Positions 44,432 through 53,546 of a DNA stretch of 64,000 nt are shown here, one piece after another (positions within the stretch are counted from its first letter, which is position 1; every line of letters starts with the position of its first letter). This DNA comes from Actinomycetes bacterium (GTDB lineage: Bacteria > Actinomycetota > Acidimicrobiia > Acidimicrobiales > RAAP-2). The translations under genes and the position numbers were made by a program. The stretch spans positions 62,001 to 126,000 of the forward strand of contig JAJYYG010000045.1 of assembly GCA_021801235.1 (NCBI GenBank), in the 5' to 3' direction. The notes under the pieces are model-generated. The model was not told the origin of the DNA. It did no database searches and saw only the letters and a list, made by a program, of their open reading frames with translations.

Positions 44432-45919
44432 ATGCTGACGGCCATCGCCGTGACCGCGGTTCCCGCCGCGTCGTGCCCGCCGGTCGTGGGGGCGCTGAGC
44501 CAGGCCGGTCTGGCCCCGGCGTGCTCCGCCGCCTCGGCGGTGTCGGGAGCCGTCGGGTCGGTGGCGGGCCAGGTCGTCGGCCTCGGCGTGGGATCCGTGC
44601 TCGACGGGATCGCCGGGTGGGTCTCCTCCGGCGCCGTCTGGCTCCTCGGTCAGATCGGCACTGTCCTCGCCGCCACCACGTCCGTGCAGCTCGGAGCGTC
44701 GTGGTTCACCACCCACTACCGGGTGATGGCCGCCCTGGCGGGGGCCGTCGTGGTCCCGCTGCTCCTTTTGGGGGCGATCCAGGCGATCGCCCGCCAGAGT
44801 GCCTCCCTCCTCCTGAGGTCGGTGCTCGTCAACGTCCCCCTGGCCCTGGTGCTCACCGCGGTGGCGGTCAAGCTGGTCCAGCTGGGCCTGGCCCTGACCG
44901 ATGCGATGAGCGCCTCGGTGGCGGGAGGGGCAGGGACCGACACCGGCCATGTGTTCGGAGCCGTCGTCAGGGCCCTGTCGCCCGCTGCCACCGGCGGCCA
45001 ACCGGCGGTGCCCAGCTTCATCCTGCTCATGGGCGGGCTGGCCGTGGTCTTCGGGGCGTTTCTGCTCTGGGTCGAGCTGTTGGTCCGGGCGGCCGCCGTC
45101 TATGTGGCCGTGCTGTTCCTCCCGCTCGCCCTGGCCAGCCTGGCCTGGCCGGCCATCTCCCACTGGTGTCGCCGGTTGGTCGACACCCTGGTGGCGCTCG
45201 TCCTGGGGAAGTTCGTGATCGTCGCCGTCTTGAGCCTGGCGGCCGGGGCCCTGGCGAGCGGCACCGGGTCGGTCCCCGCCGGGGCGTCGGGCGCCGGAGC
45301 GTCGGCCGGCTTCACCGGGGTGCTGGCGGGTGCCGCCCTGCTGCTGCTGGCGGCCGCCTCGCCCTGGGCGCTGTTCCGGTTGCTCCCGTTCCTGGAGGCC
45401 GGGGCAGTCGGGCACCTGGAGGGCCAGGGTCGGCGCACCGCCCTCACCGTCGCCGGTCCCGTCCGAACCCTGGGCCAGACCGCCCTGCGGCTGGCCGGCG
45501 GTGGCGGTGGTGCCGGTGCCGGCGGCAGGGAGATCGCCGGTGCGCTGGCCGCGGCCCGGGGAGGTTCCGGCTCCGCCACCCCTGGTGGCCGCGATGGTGG
45601 TGGAGGCGGAGGTGGAGGGCCGGAAGGGAGCGGCGGTGGAGGGGTCCCCGGGGGCCCCGGTGCCGGTCCGTCGTCCTGGGCGACGACCGGTGTCGGCAGC
45701 GCCGCCGCCCCCGGCTCGGGGGTCCCGATGCGCGAGCCGCACCGCGCCGCCAGCGAGGCCATGCGCGCCGCCCTCGCCGCCGTGCCACCGGCCGGTCGCG
45801 GTGGGGAGGCACCGGCCGGTCCGACCCGGCCGTCCTCCGGGACCGACGGCACCTCCGGACCGGGCGCGGCCGGACCCGAGGACACCGGACCGCGCGTCCC
45901 CGGTGCCGGCCGTGGCTGA
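44432..45919 (+). CDS. VirB6/TrbL-like polytopic membrane protein
   Basis: A 495-residue protein. A probable signal or first helix is followed by about six to seven hydrophobic helices up to residue 330 (e.g. VVVPLLLLGAIQAIARQSASLLLRSV, FGAFLLWVELLVRAAAVYVAVLFLPLALASLAW). The last 150 residues are extremely Gly/Ser/Pro-rich and disordered. VirB6/TrbL proteins form the inner-membrane channel of type IV secretion systems. The LLWVELLVRAAAVYVAVLFLPLALA segment is typical of actinobacterial TrbL-like proteins. It starts one base after the pilin-like gene and overlaps the next gene by 8 bp. Confidence 0.8.
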   Translation: MLTAIAVTAVPAASCPPVVGALSQAGLAPACSAASAVSGAVGSVAGQVVGLGVGSVLDGIAGWVSSGAVWLLGQIGTVLAATTSVQLGASWFTTHYRVMAALAGAVVVPLLLLGAIQAIARQSASLLLRSVLVNVPLALVLTAVAVKLVQLGLALTDAMSASVAGGAGTDTGHVFGAVVRALSPAATGGQPAVPSFILLMGGLAVVFGAFLLWVELLVRAAAVYVAVLFLPLALASLAWPAISHWCRRLVDTLVALVLGKFVIVAVLSLAAGALASGTGSVPAGASGAGASAGFTGVLAGAALLLLAAASPWALFRLLPFLEAGAVGHLEGQGRRTALTVAGPVRTLGQTALRLAGGGGGAGAGGREIAGALAAARGGSGSATPGGRDGGGGGGGGPEGSGGGGVPGGPGAGPSSWATTGVGSAAAPGSGVPMREPHRAASEAMRAALAAVPPAGRGGEAPAGPTRPSSGTDGTSGPGAAGPEDTGPRVPGAGRG

Positions 45920-47564
45920 GGACCCCGGACCGGCAGCCGGGCGGGTGCGCTACCGGTTCGGGCCGCTCGAGCAGCGGGGCCTGATCGCCGGATGGCGGGG
46001 CGGTCAGATCGCCGTGGTGGCCGCGAGCCTGATCCTCGGGGTCTTCGCCCTCCGGTCGACCCCGTCAGTCGGAGGAGCGGCCGGGGCGTTCACCTGTGCG
46101 GCGCTCGGCGTCGCCGTGGCGTGGTGGCCGGTCGGCGGGCGTACCGGAGAGCAGTGGCTGCCGCTGGTGTTCCGGTGGGCGGTGGCGGCCGCGGCGGGAG
46201 GCCGGCTCCAACTGGCCGACGGGCCGCGCTCCGGCCACCTGGTCCGGTCGACGCGGGTGGACGGGGACCCGGGGGAACCGGACGCACCGCGGAGATTGGT
46301 CATCGAGGCCGCCCGGGGGCGTCGGCCCCGGCCCGGCTCGGGACCTCCTGGCGCCTTCGCCGGTCTGCAGATCGGCGCGGTCCCGACCGGCCCGGCTCCC
46401 GGGGATCCCTCCGCCGGCGTGGTGCTGGACCAGCGCGCCCGCACCGTCACCGCGGTGCTGGCCGTGCGCGGCCACAGCTTCGCACTGGCGAGCCCCTCCG
46501 ACCAGGACGGCCGGATCGCCGGCTGGGCCCGCGTGCTGTCGTCGATGGCGCGGGAGGGGACCGACGTCCACCGCGTCCAGTGGATCGAGTCGTGCCTCCC
46601 CGACGACGGCGCCGGCGTCCGGACCCACCTGCGGGACCGTGCCGTCCTCGCTCCCGGAGACCGTGCCGTCCGGTCCTACCAGGCCCTCCTCGACCATTCG
46701 ACGCCGGTGACCAGGCGGCACCAGGTGCTGATCGGGGTGTCCGTCCACCGGGGTCGTGCCGCGCGGGCGATCCGGGCCTCGGGGGGCGGCGAAGCGGGAG
46801 CCGGGGCCGTCGTCCTCCGGGAGGCGGTGGCCCTCCAGCGCCAGTTGGGCGAGGCGGATCTCACCGTGGAGGGGATCCTCGGGCCGGCGGCGCTGGCGTC
46901 GGTCATGCGCGAGGCCACCACCCCGTGCGCGGCCCTCGGGCCCCCGGTGCCCGGGCACGGCCCGGGGCCGGTTGCGGCGGAGCCGCACCCGAGGGGCCAC
47001 CCGCCGTCCGTGGGCCTGCCCGGTCCAGGCGCGTGGGCGGGGGAGGGAACGCTCCATCCCTGGCCGATGGCGGTGGACCCGAGCTGGGAGCTGGTGCGGA
47101 CCGACGCCACCTGGCACGTCACCTACTGGATCGCGGAGTGGCCCCGGGTCGACGTCACCCCCGACTTCCTCGGGCCGCTCCTCTTCTCACCGGTACGGCG
47201 CTCGCTGACCCTGGTGATGGAACCGGTGAGCCCCAGCCGGGCGGCCCGCCAGGTCGCCCAGGCCCGGACGGCGGACATCGCGGACGGTGAGCTACGTCGC
47301 CGGGGGGGATTCCTGGTGACCGCCCGCCAGACGCGCGAACGGGAGGAGGTGGAGCACCGGGACGTGGAGCTCGCCGACGGTCACGCCCAGTACCGGTTCT
47401 CGGGCTACGTCACCGTGACGGCGGACAGCGCCGCCGAGCTCGCCGAGGCCTGCGCCTCGGTCGAGCAGGCGGCGGGGCAGGCCCGCCTCGAGCTACGGCG
47501 GCTCTACGGCGAGCAGGACGTGGCGTTGACGTGCACCTTACCGCTGGGCCGGGGGCTGGCGTGA
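45912..47564 (+). CDS. SCO6880-family type IV secretion protein
   Basis: A 550-residue protein. Near the N-terminus VRYRFGPLEQRGLIAGWRGGQIAVVAASLILGVFAL matches the start of SCO6880-family proteins; two hydrophobic helices (about 35-52 and 55-75) resemble VirB3/PrgI. The rest lacks Walker motifs and resembles the N-terminal, non-ATPase part of VirB4 (inferred from the family). Thus VirB4 function seems split between this protein and the next one. The GTG start overlaps the previous stop by 8 bp. A 12-codon ORF with GTGA at its start and ATGA at its end bridges to the VirB4-like gene. Confidence 0.83.
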   Translation: MAEDPGPAAGRVRYRFGPLEQRGLIAGWRGGQIAVVAASLILGVFALRSTPSVGGAAGAFTCAALGVAVAWWPVGGRTGEQWLPLVFRWAVAAAAGGRLQLADGPRSGHLVRSTRVDGDPGEPDAPRRLVIEAARGRRPRPGSGPPGAFAGLQIGAVPTGPAPGDPSAGVVLDQRARTVTAVLAVRGHSFALASPSDQDGRIAGWARVLSSMAREGTDVHRVQWIESCLPDDGAGVRTHLRDRAVLAPGDRAVRSYQALLDHSTPVTRRHQVLIGVSVHRGRAARAIRASGGGEAGAGAVVLREAVALQRQLGEADLTVEGILGPAALASVMREATTPCAALGPPVPGHGPGPVAAEPHPRGHPPSVGLPGPGAWAGEGTLHPWPMAVDPSWELVRTDATWHVTYWIAEWPRVDVTPDFLGPLLFSPVRRSLTLVMEPVSPSRAARQVAQARTADIADGELRRRGGFLVTARQTREREEVEHRDVELADGHAQYRFSGYVTVTADSAAELAEACASVEQAAGQARLELRRLYGEQDVALTCTLPLGRGLA

Positions 47565-47595
47565 GCCGGCGGCGACCGGAAGTCCGCGGCCGGCG

Positions 47596-49008
47596 ATGAG
47601 GGGCCCGGGACCGAGGGTGGCGGCCCATGTCGCCACCACCCGCCACCTCGGGGGCGCCTACCCGCTCGCCACGGAGGCGGGGCTCGGACACGTGGGCGTG
47701 CTGATCGGCCGGGACCTCCTCGGAGGCTCGTTCGTGTACGACCCGTTCGCGCTCTACCAGCAGGGCATCGTGACGAACCCCAACATGGTGGTCTTCGGCC
47801 AGATCGGCCGTGGGAAGAGCTCGTTCGTCAAGTCGTACCTCTGGCGCCAGGCCGTGTTCGGGCGGCAGGCATGGGTGGTCGACCCGAAGGGCGAGTACGG
47901 GCCGCTGGCCGAGGCATGGGGTGTCGAGCCGGTTGCCCTCCGACCGGGCGGTTCGGTCCGCCTCAACCCGTTGGACACCGGTTCGCCCGCGGCGGGGTGC
48001 CCGGTCGGTGGGGACGGACTGCCGGTGGGTGCCGGGGGGTCGGCGGACCCGACCGACCCGGTGCGCCGGAGCCGGATCGAGCTCACCTCCTCGTTGGCGG
48101 TCGCCTGCCTGGGTCGCGAGCTCGTGCCTCGGGAGCGTGCGGCGATCGACGCTGCGCTGGCCGAGGCCGACCGACGATCCCGGGCCGAGGGCCAACCGGC
48201 CCCCACCTTGCCCCAGGTGGTCGAGTCCCTGCTCGATCCGACCCCGTCGGCCGCCGCCGAGCTGCGTACCGGCAAGCGGGTGCTGATGGAGGACGGTCGG
48301 GACGTGGCCCTCGAGCTCCGCCGTCTCGTGCACGGCGACCTCGCCGGCATGTTCGACGGACAGACGACGCCCGGGTTGCGCCTCGACGCCCCCCTGGTCG
48401 TCCTCGATCTCGCCGCCGTCTACAACTCGCCCGCACTCGGCGTGCTGATGGCCTGCGCGGCCGCGTGGCTCCAGGGGGCGGTCCGGGCGGAGCACCGGCA
48501 CCAGGTGGTCGTGGTGGTCGACGAGGCCTGGGCGATCCTGAGCAATTTGGGAGTGGCACGCTGGCTGCAGGCGTCGTGGAAGCTGTCCCGTGCCCTCGGC
48601 ATCGCCAACATGGCCGTGCTCCACCGATTGTCCGACCTGGGGGCGGTGGGTGCGGGCGACTCGGAACAGGTCGGGCTGGCCCAAGGGCTCCTGGCCGATT
48701 CGGAGACGCGGGTCGTCTACGCCCAGTCGCCGGGCGAGGTGGCACGCGCCGGGGAGCTCCTGGGCCTCACCAGCACCGAGGCGGACCTGGTGACCCAGCT
48801 CCGGCGCGGTGTGGCGCTGTGGAAGGTGGGTCGCCGGTCCTTCCTGGTCGAGCACCAGCTGTCACCCCACGAGCGTGGCCTGGTCGACACCGACGCCGCC
48901 ATGGGGGCAGCGCCGCCGCCCGGACCCGACGACCCGGAGGCGCACGGCGGCGGGCACGACCCGGAGGCGCACGGCGGCGGGCACGACGGTCGGGCAGGGG
49001 CCGGGTGA
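47596..49008 (+). CDS. VirB4-like conjugation/secretion ATPase
   Basis: A 470-residue ATPase domain protein. It shows LGGSFVYDPFALYQQGIVTNPNMVVFGQIGRGKSS with Walker A GQIGRGKS at 68-75, AWVVDPKGEYGPLAEAWG just after, Walker B VVVVVDEAWAIL near 300 and RVVYAQSPGEV near 375, all as in VirB4/TraC-type energisers. The C-terminus carries a 9-residue direct repeat DPEAHGGGH twice (48931-48984). The ATG at 47596 overlaps the stop of a tiny ORF. Its stop overlaps the VirD4-like start (GTGA). Confidence 0.87.
   Translation: MRGPGPRVAAHVATTRHLGGAYPLATEAGLGHVGVLIGRDLLGGSFVYDPFALYQQGIVTNPNMVVFGQIGRGKSSFVKSYLWRQAVFGRQAWVVDPKGEYGPLAEAWGVEPVALRPGGSVRLNPLDTGSPAAGCPVGGDGLPVGAGGSADPTDPVRRSRIELTSSLAVACLGRELVPRERAAIDAALAEADRRSRAEGQPAPTLPQVVESLLDPTPSAAAELRTGKRVLMEDGRDVALELRRLVHGDLAGMFDGQTTPGLRLDAPLVVLDLAAVYNSPALGVLMACAAAWLQGAVRAEHRHQVVVVVDEAWAILSNLGVARWLQASWKLSRALGIANMAVLHRLSDLGAVGAGDSEQVGLAQGLLADSETRVVYAQSPGEVARAGELLGLTSTEADLVTQLRRGVALWKVGRRSFLVEHQLSPHERGLVDTDAAMGAAPPPGPDDPEAHGGGHDPEAHGGGHDGRAGAG
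48931..48984 (+). repeat. 27-bp tandem duplication at the end of the VirB4-like gene
   Basis: Two exact copies (48931-48957 and 48958-48984) encode the histidine-containing motif DPEAHGGGH twice. A recent in-frame duplication in a disordered tail. Confidence 0.9.
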
Positions 49009-50696
49009 ACGCGCTCGCCGCCTCCGGGGTCGCCGTGAGCCTGGTGGCGCTGGTGGCCTCCGGGGCCGTCGGCAACCGGGGCGCCGCCCCGGGCTCCCAT
49101 CTCCGCGGTCTCCGTCAACGGGGGCCCTCCGGCTCCGGCCACCGACTTCTGCCCACCCGGTCACCCCGGGGTCCGGCTCGGTCAGCCCGAGGCTCCGCCC
49201 GCCCCGCCCGGCCGGCGGCGCCCGGCTGGTCCCGGGTCGCCACGCCCGGCCGATGGTCCCGGGCGGGGGGTCCACGGCACGCGTCCGCCCACTGGGCCCG
49301 ACCGTCCGACCTCCGCCCACTTGCCGTCGGACGCGGTGGTGCAGGAGGGGATGGAGGCCCGCCGCCCGGCCGGCTCGTCCTCGGGTGGGCCGGGCCGCGG
49401 CTGGTGGCGGCGGAGCGGGCCCAGTCGGTGATCGTGTTCGGGCCCACCCAGTCCCGCAAGACGACCGGGTTCGCGGTGCCGGCCATCCTCGGCTGGAGCG
49501 GTCCGGTGCTGGCGACCAGCGTCAAGACGGACCTGATCGGGGACACCGTCGCCCACCGGCGCACGTGCGGCCGGGTGTGGTGCTTCGACCCTTCGGGCGT
49601 GACCGGCCTGCCGTCGGCGGCGTGGTCGCCGCTGCCCGGCTCACGGACCTGGCCCGGTGCCCGCCGGGCGGCCTCGGCGCTCACCGACGTGGCGAAGGGG
49701 TCGGTGGGCGGGATGGCCGACGGGGACTTCTGGTACGCCGCGGCCACGAAGATGCTCGCCCCGCTGCTGTTCGCCGCGTCGACCGGGTCCCGGTCGATGG
49801 CCGACGTCATCCGCTGGGTCGACACCCAGGCGGACTCCGAGGTGCTCGACCTGCTGGAGAGGGCCGGTGTGCCGGAGGCGGTGGACGCGGCCCGTTCGAT
49901 GCTCGGGAAGGAGGACCGCCAGCGAAGCTCGATCCTCACCACGTTGGAGACCCTTCTCGAACCGTTCGCCGACAGCCGCACCGGGGGATGGGACCCCATC
50001 GTCCCCGGTGCCGGCGGAGAACGGGACGGCGGGCCGAACGGTGCGCCGGGAACCCCGGACGCCATCGACCCGGCGGGCCTCCTGGCGGGGGACAACACCT
50101 TGTTCCTTTGCGCGCCCGCCCACGACCAGCGGCGCCTCAGCCCGCTGTTCACCGCGGTGGTGCGCCAGGTGGTCGAGCACGTCTACGACCGCGTGACCCG
50201 GACCGGCCGTCCACTCGATCCCCCGCTGCTGGTCGTCCTCGACGAGGCGGCCAACATCGCCCCCCTCTCGGACCTCGACGCACTGGCCTCCACCGCGGCC
50301 GGGCACGGAATCCAGTTGGTCACCGTCTGGCACGACCTGGCCCAGATCACCGCCCGGTTCGGCCCTCGGGCGGCGACCGTCGTCAACAACCACCGGGCGA
50401 AGGTCTTCCTCTCGGGGATCTCCGACCCGTCGACGCTGGACCATGCCAGCGCGCTGATCGGCGACGAGGAGCTGTTGCTGCCGGCGTTCACCTCCGGGGG
50501 CGCGGGCATGCGGTCCACCACCCGGACGCCGACCACCCGGCGGCTGGTCCCGCCCGATGCGGTCCGGCGGGTGCCGCCGGGTGAGGGGATCCTCGTCTAC
50601 GGCGGGCTTCCCCCCGCGTGGCTCCGCCTGCGGACCTGGTACGACGACCCGGTGCTCGCGGCTCGGGCCCGGGCTCCGGGCGGGCCGGGCGACTAG
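49005..50696 (+). CDS. VirD4/TraG-like coupling ATPase
   Basis: A 563-residue protein. One short hydrophobic helix (about 4-22) is followed by a long Arg/Pro/Gly-rich region (about 25-125), then the ATPase domain with Walker A FGPTQSRKTTG near 145-155 (the GPTxSxKT form of coupling proteins), Walker B LLVVLDEAANIAPL near 405, and GIQLVTVWHDLAQITARFG near 435. Coupling proteins bring substrates to the secretion channel. The GTG start overlaps the VirB4-like stop. No relaxase or mobilisation gene follows; the next gene is an unrelated oxidoreductase on the other strand. Confidence 0.87.
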   Translation: MNALAASGVAVSLVALVASGAVGNRGAAPGSHLRGLRQRGPSGSGHRLLPTRSPRGPARSARGSARPARPAAPGWSRVATPGRWSRAGGPRHASAHWARPSDLRPLAVGRGGAGGDGGPPPGRLVLGWAGPRLVAAERAQSVIVFGPTQSRKTTGFAVPAILGWSGPVLATSVKTDLIGDTVAHRRTCGRVWCFDPSGVTGLPSAAWSPLPGSRTWPGARRAASALTDVAKGSVGGMADGDFWYAAATKMLAPLLFAASTGSRSMADVIRWVDTQADSEVLDLLERAGVPEAVDAARSMLGKEDRQRSSILTTLETLLEPFADSRTGGWDPIVPGAGGERDGGPNGAPGTPDAIDPAGLLAGDNTLFLCAPAHDQRRLSPLFTAVVRQVVEHVYDRVTRTGRPLDPPLLVVLDEAANIAPLSDLDALASTAAGHGIQLVTVWHDLAQITARFGPRAATVVNNHRAKVFLSGISDPSTLDHASALIGDEELLLPAFTSGGAGMRSTTRTPTTRRLVPPDAVRRVPPGEGILVYGGLPPAWLRLRTWYDDPVLAARARAPGGPGD

Positions 50697-50711
50697 GGAG
50701 CGCGGCAGTGC

Positions 50712-51680
50712 TCAGGGCACGAGGAGCACGCGGCCGAAGGCTCGGCGGTCCTCGATGTAGGCGTGGGCATCCGCCGCTTCGGCCAGGGGGAACCGCCGGT
50801 CGACCACCACGGTGAGGTTGCCGGCCGCCACCTGGGTGATGATGTCCGCCACCATCGCGTGGGCACGGTCGCCCGTCGCCAGCTCCGCCCCGAGGTAGTA
50901 GCCGGTGAGGGTGGCGTTGCCGGGGCGCAGCATCCCGACGTCCAGCGAGGTCGCCCCGTCGCGTCCGGCGTCCCCGATCGATACGCACCGGCCCCGGTAG
51001 GCGAGGCACGCCACCGCCGCGTTCAGTCCCGCTCCCCCGACCGACTCGAGCACCAGGTCGACCCCGCGCCCCGCGGTCAGGCGGCGGACTTCGGAGATCA
51101 GGTCGGAGCGCGCGTAGTTGATCCCTTCGTCGAGGCCGAGTCCCCGGAGGCGTTCGAGCTTGGTGTCGCTGGATGCGGTCGCCAGCACGCGTGCCCCCGC
51201 CCGGTGCGCCATCTGGACGGCGGCGATGCCGACCCCGCTCGCCCCGGCCTGGACGAGCACCGTCTCGCCCGCTCGGAGGCGGCCGAACTCGAACAGGCAG
51301 TCGTGCGCGGTACCGAAGGCGACCGGGATGCAGGCGGCCACGTCCGTGGGCAGCTCCTCGGGGATCGGCCAACAGAACGAGCGGGACGCGGCACGGCGCT
51401 CGGCATGCGAGCCGTCCATGCCGACGGTGACGACCCGGTCGCCGACGGCGAGCTCCCCGGCCCCCGGCCCCACGCCGATCACCGTGCCGGCGCACTGGTA
51501 GCCGACGACATGGGGGACGGTGCGGAGCTGCCCTCCCGCCCGGCTCAGGGTGTCGCCCCCTTCGATGCTGATCGCCTCGACGTCGATCAGCACGCCGTCG
51601 TCGGGGACCCCGGGATCGTCCACCTCCTCGTAGCGGAACACCCCCGGCCCGCCGGTTTCGTAGTAGACCGCTGCCCTCAT
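50712..51680 (-). CDS. Zinc-less quinone oxidoreductase-type dehydrogenase
   Basis: A 322-residue NADPH-dependent medium-chain reductase. The N-terminal catalytic domain begins MRAAVYYETGGPGVFRYEEV; the Rossmann motif VLVQAGASGVGIAAVQMAHRAGARVLAT is near 143, and the second half carries TAGRGVDLVLESVGG. No zinc-binding cysteine pattern is present, so it belongs to the quinone oxidoreductase (crotonase-like reductase) group. It is the last gene of the kinase-regulator-symporter operon and overlaps the symporter stop (ATGA). Role in monocarboxylate use is unclear. Confidence 0.87.
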   Translation of the reverse strand: MRAAVYYETGGPGVFRYEEVDDPGVPDDGVLIDVEAISIEGGDTLSRAGGQLRTVPHVVGYQCAGTVIGVGPGAGELAVGDRVVTVGMDGSHAERRAASRSFCWPIPEELPTDVAACIPVAFGTAHDCLFEFGRLRAGETVLVQAGASGVGIAAVQMAHRAGARVLATASSDTKLERLRGLGLDEGINYARSDLISEVRRLTAGRGVDLVLESVGGAGLNAAVACLAYRGRCVSIGDAGRDGATSLDVGMLRPGNATLTGYYLGAELATGDRAHAMVADIITQVAAGNLTVVVDRRFPLAEAADAHAYIEDRRAFGRVLLVP

Positions 51681-53545
51681 CGACTCCCCTCCTTCTGTGT
51701 CCCCGTCAGCTCTGGCGCACCGCTGCAGGTCCCCCGCTCAGGCCTCTTGCCGGCCCTCGGAGCTCCGGCGGGACGGAGCTGCTCTTCCCGGTCGTCTGGG
51801 CCCCGGCGGTGGATGATCCGGTCTCCCCCGTCCCGTCCCCCTCGTCGCAGGTGCTCGGGGAGGTGCAAGGTGACGAGCAGATCGGTCAAGTTGGCCGGCA
51901 CCTCTTCCGGGGTGACGAGCGATCCGACCACCATGGCGGCGAAGGCGACGGGGACCGTCCAGATGGCGGGCTCCCCCAGTAGCAGGGCCGGCCACCCGCG
52001 GGCGCCGAATCCGGCGAGCGACGCCACCACGGCAAGGGACGACGCCCCCCCGCCGAGCGCCAGGCCCCACATGGCGCCCACCCGGGTGAGGCGGGGCCAC
52101 CAGATCCCGAGCAGCAGGAGCGGGCAGAACGAGGAGGCGGCCACGGCGAACGCCCAGCCCACCAGGATGTTGATGGGGACCGACTCCACCAGCAGGCCGG
52201 CGGTCGTCACCAGCGCGCCGAACAGAAGGGCCGAACCCTGGAACGCCCGGACTCCCCGGCCCATGATGTCGTGAGAGAGCGCCCCGGCCATGGCGATGAG
52301 CAGACCCGAGGACGTCGACAGGAAGGCGGCGAACGCACCGGCGGCCACCAGGGCGGCCAACAGTTCGCCGCCGAGGCCCGCCACCATGATCCGCGGGAGT
52401 GCGAGGACCACTGAATCTGTCTGTCCGGTCAGGTAGAGGGAGGGCGCCTCCATCCGGCCGAGCACGGCGAACACTGCGGGGAACAGGTAGAACGTCGAGA
52501 CGAGCAGCAGCACGATCGCCGTGGTCCGCCGGGCCGCCTGACCGTCGCGGTTGGTGTAGAAGCGGACCAGGATGTGGGGGAGGCCCACGGCCCCGAGGAC
52601 GGTCGCCAGGAGCACCCCGTAGGTGGCGGCCAGACGATGGCCGGGGAACCCGTCCAGGTGGAGCAGGGGCGACGACCACGAGCCCCCGACGCCGGTGGCG
52701 GCCGACACCCCCGGCGCCGGAGAGCCGGCCGGGAACCGGAGCGAAGCCCCGGCGCCGACGGTGTGGCCCCCCCGATGGAGTACCAGCACGCCCCGCGTCC
52801 GCCGTCCGTCGACGGTGCCGGAGGCGGTCACGGTGACGGCGCGGGTGACGTCGATGCGTGTGGCGTCGGGGAACCGGACGAGGGTGGCGTGGGCGAACGT
52901 GGTCGGTGCCGGGAGCTCCACCGAGGCGAGTGGCGGGTGGGTCACCACCATGACGAGGACGATCGCCGGCACGGCGATCGCCGTCAGCTTGACCCAGTAG
53001 AGGAAGGCCTGGACGACGGTGATCCCTTTCATCCCCCCGCTGGCGATCCCGGTGGTGACCACGACGCCGAGGACGACCACGCCGACCCAGTAGGGGCCAC
53101 CCAGCGTGGCCTGCAGGGTGATGCCCGCCCCGTTGAACTGGGGGATCAGGTAGAAACCGCAGATGACCAGCACCATGACGGTCGCCCACCGGCGCAGGCG
53201 GGGTGACGCCAGGCGGCCCTCGGCGAAGTCGGGGATGGTGTAGGCACCGAAGCGGCGCAGGGGAGCAGCCACGGTGGCCAACAGCACCAGGTAGCCGGCG
53301 GCGTAGCCCACCGCGTACCAGAGGGCTCCCAGACCTTCCAGCATGGCCAGGCCGGCGATGCCGAGGAAGGATGCCGCCGACAGGTACTCGCCGGAGATCG
53401 CCGACGCGTTCAGCAGGGGGGGCACCTGCCGGGCCGCCACCATGAAGTCGGCCGGGGTCCGGGCGATCCGCATGCCCCGCATGCCGATGAATGCGGTCGC
53501 CACGGTCACCAGCACCACGGCGCCCACGGACAGCGGGGCGGCCAT
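51677..53545 (-). CDS. Sodium/solute symporter (SSS family), probable monocarboxylate/acetate transporter
   Basis: A 622-residue symporter with about 13 helices. Hallmarks are SAISGEYLSAASFLGIAGLAM near 50, the sodium-site segment AFAAFLSTSSGLLIAMAGALSHDI near 390, and YAVGYAAGYLVLLATVAAPLRRFGAYTIPDFAEGRL near 80. These resemble ActP/MctP-type acetate and pyruvate carriers. An insertion of about 100 residues near 225-325, rich in Gly, Thr and Pro, lies outside the membrane. The ATG at 53545 follows the small membrane protein gene by one base, and the stop overlaps the reductase gene by 4 bp. Pairing with acetyl-CoA synthetase nearby supports acetate as substrate. Confidence 0.87.
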   Translation of the reverse strand: MAAPLSVGAVVLVTVATAFIGMRGMRIARTPADFMVAARQVPPLLNASAISGEYLSAASFLGIAGLAMLEGLGALWYAVGYAAGYLVLLATVAAPLRRFGAYTIPDFAEGRLASPRLRRWATVMVLVICGFYLIPQFNGAGITLQATLGGPYWVGVVVLGVVVTTGIASGGMKGITVVQAFLYWVKLTAIAVPAIVLVMVVTHPPLASVELPAPTTFAHATLVRFPDATRIDVTRAVTVTASGTVDGRRTRGVLVLHRGGHTVGAGASLRFPAGSPAPGVSAATGVGGSWSSPLLHLDGFPGHRLAATYGVLLATVLGAVGLPHILVRFYTNRDGQAARRTTAIVLLLVSTFYLFPAVFAVLGRMEAPSLYLTGQTDSVVLALPRIMVAGLGGELLAALVAAGAFAAFLSTSSGLLIAMAGALSHDIMGRGVRAFQGSALLFGALVTTAGLLVESVPINILVGWAFAVAASSFCPLLLLGIWWPRLTRVGAMWGLALGGGASSLAVVASLAGFGARGWPALLLGEPAIWTVPVAFAAMVVGSLVTPEEVPANLTDLLVTLHLPEHLRRGGRDGGDRIIHRRGPDDREEQLRPAGAPRAGKRPERGTCSGAPELTGTQKEGSR

Positions 53546-53546
53546 G

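Noticed and set aside
44056-50696. Integrative conjugative element
   Set aside because: No relaxase, integrase, attachment repeats or tRNA target were seen; flanks are ordinary chromosomal genes and base composition is unchanged.
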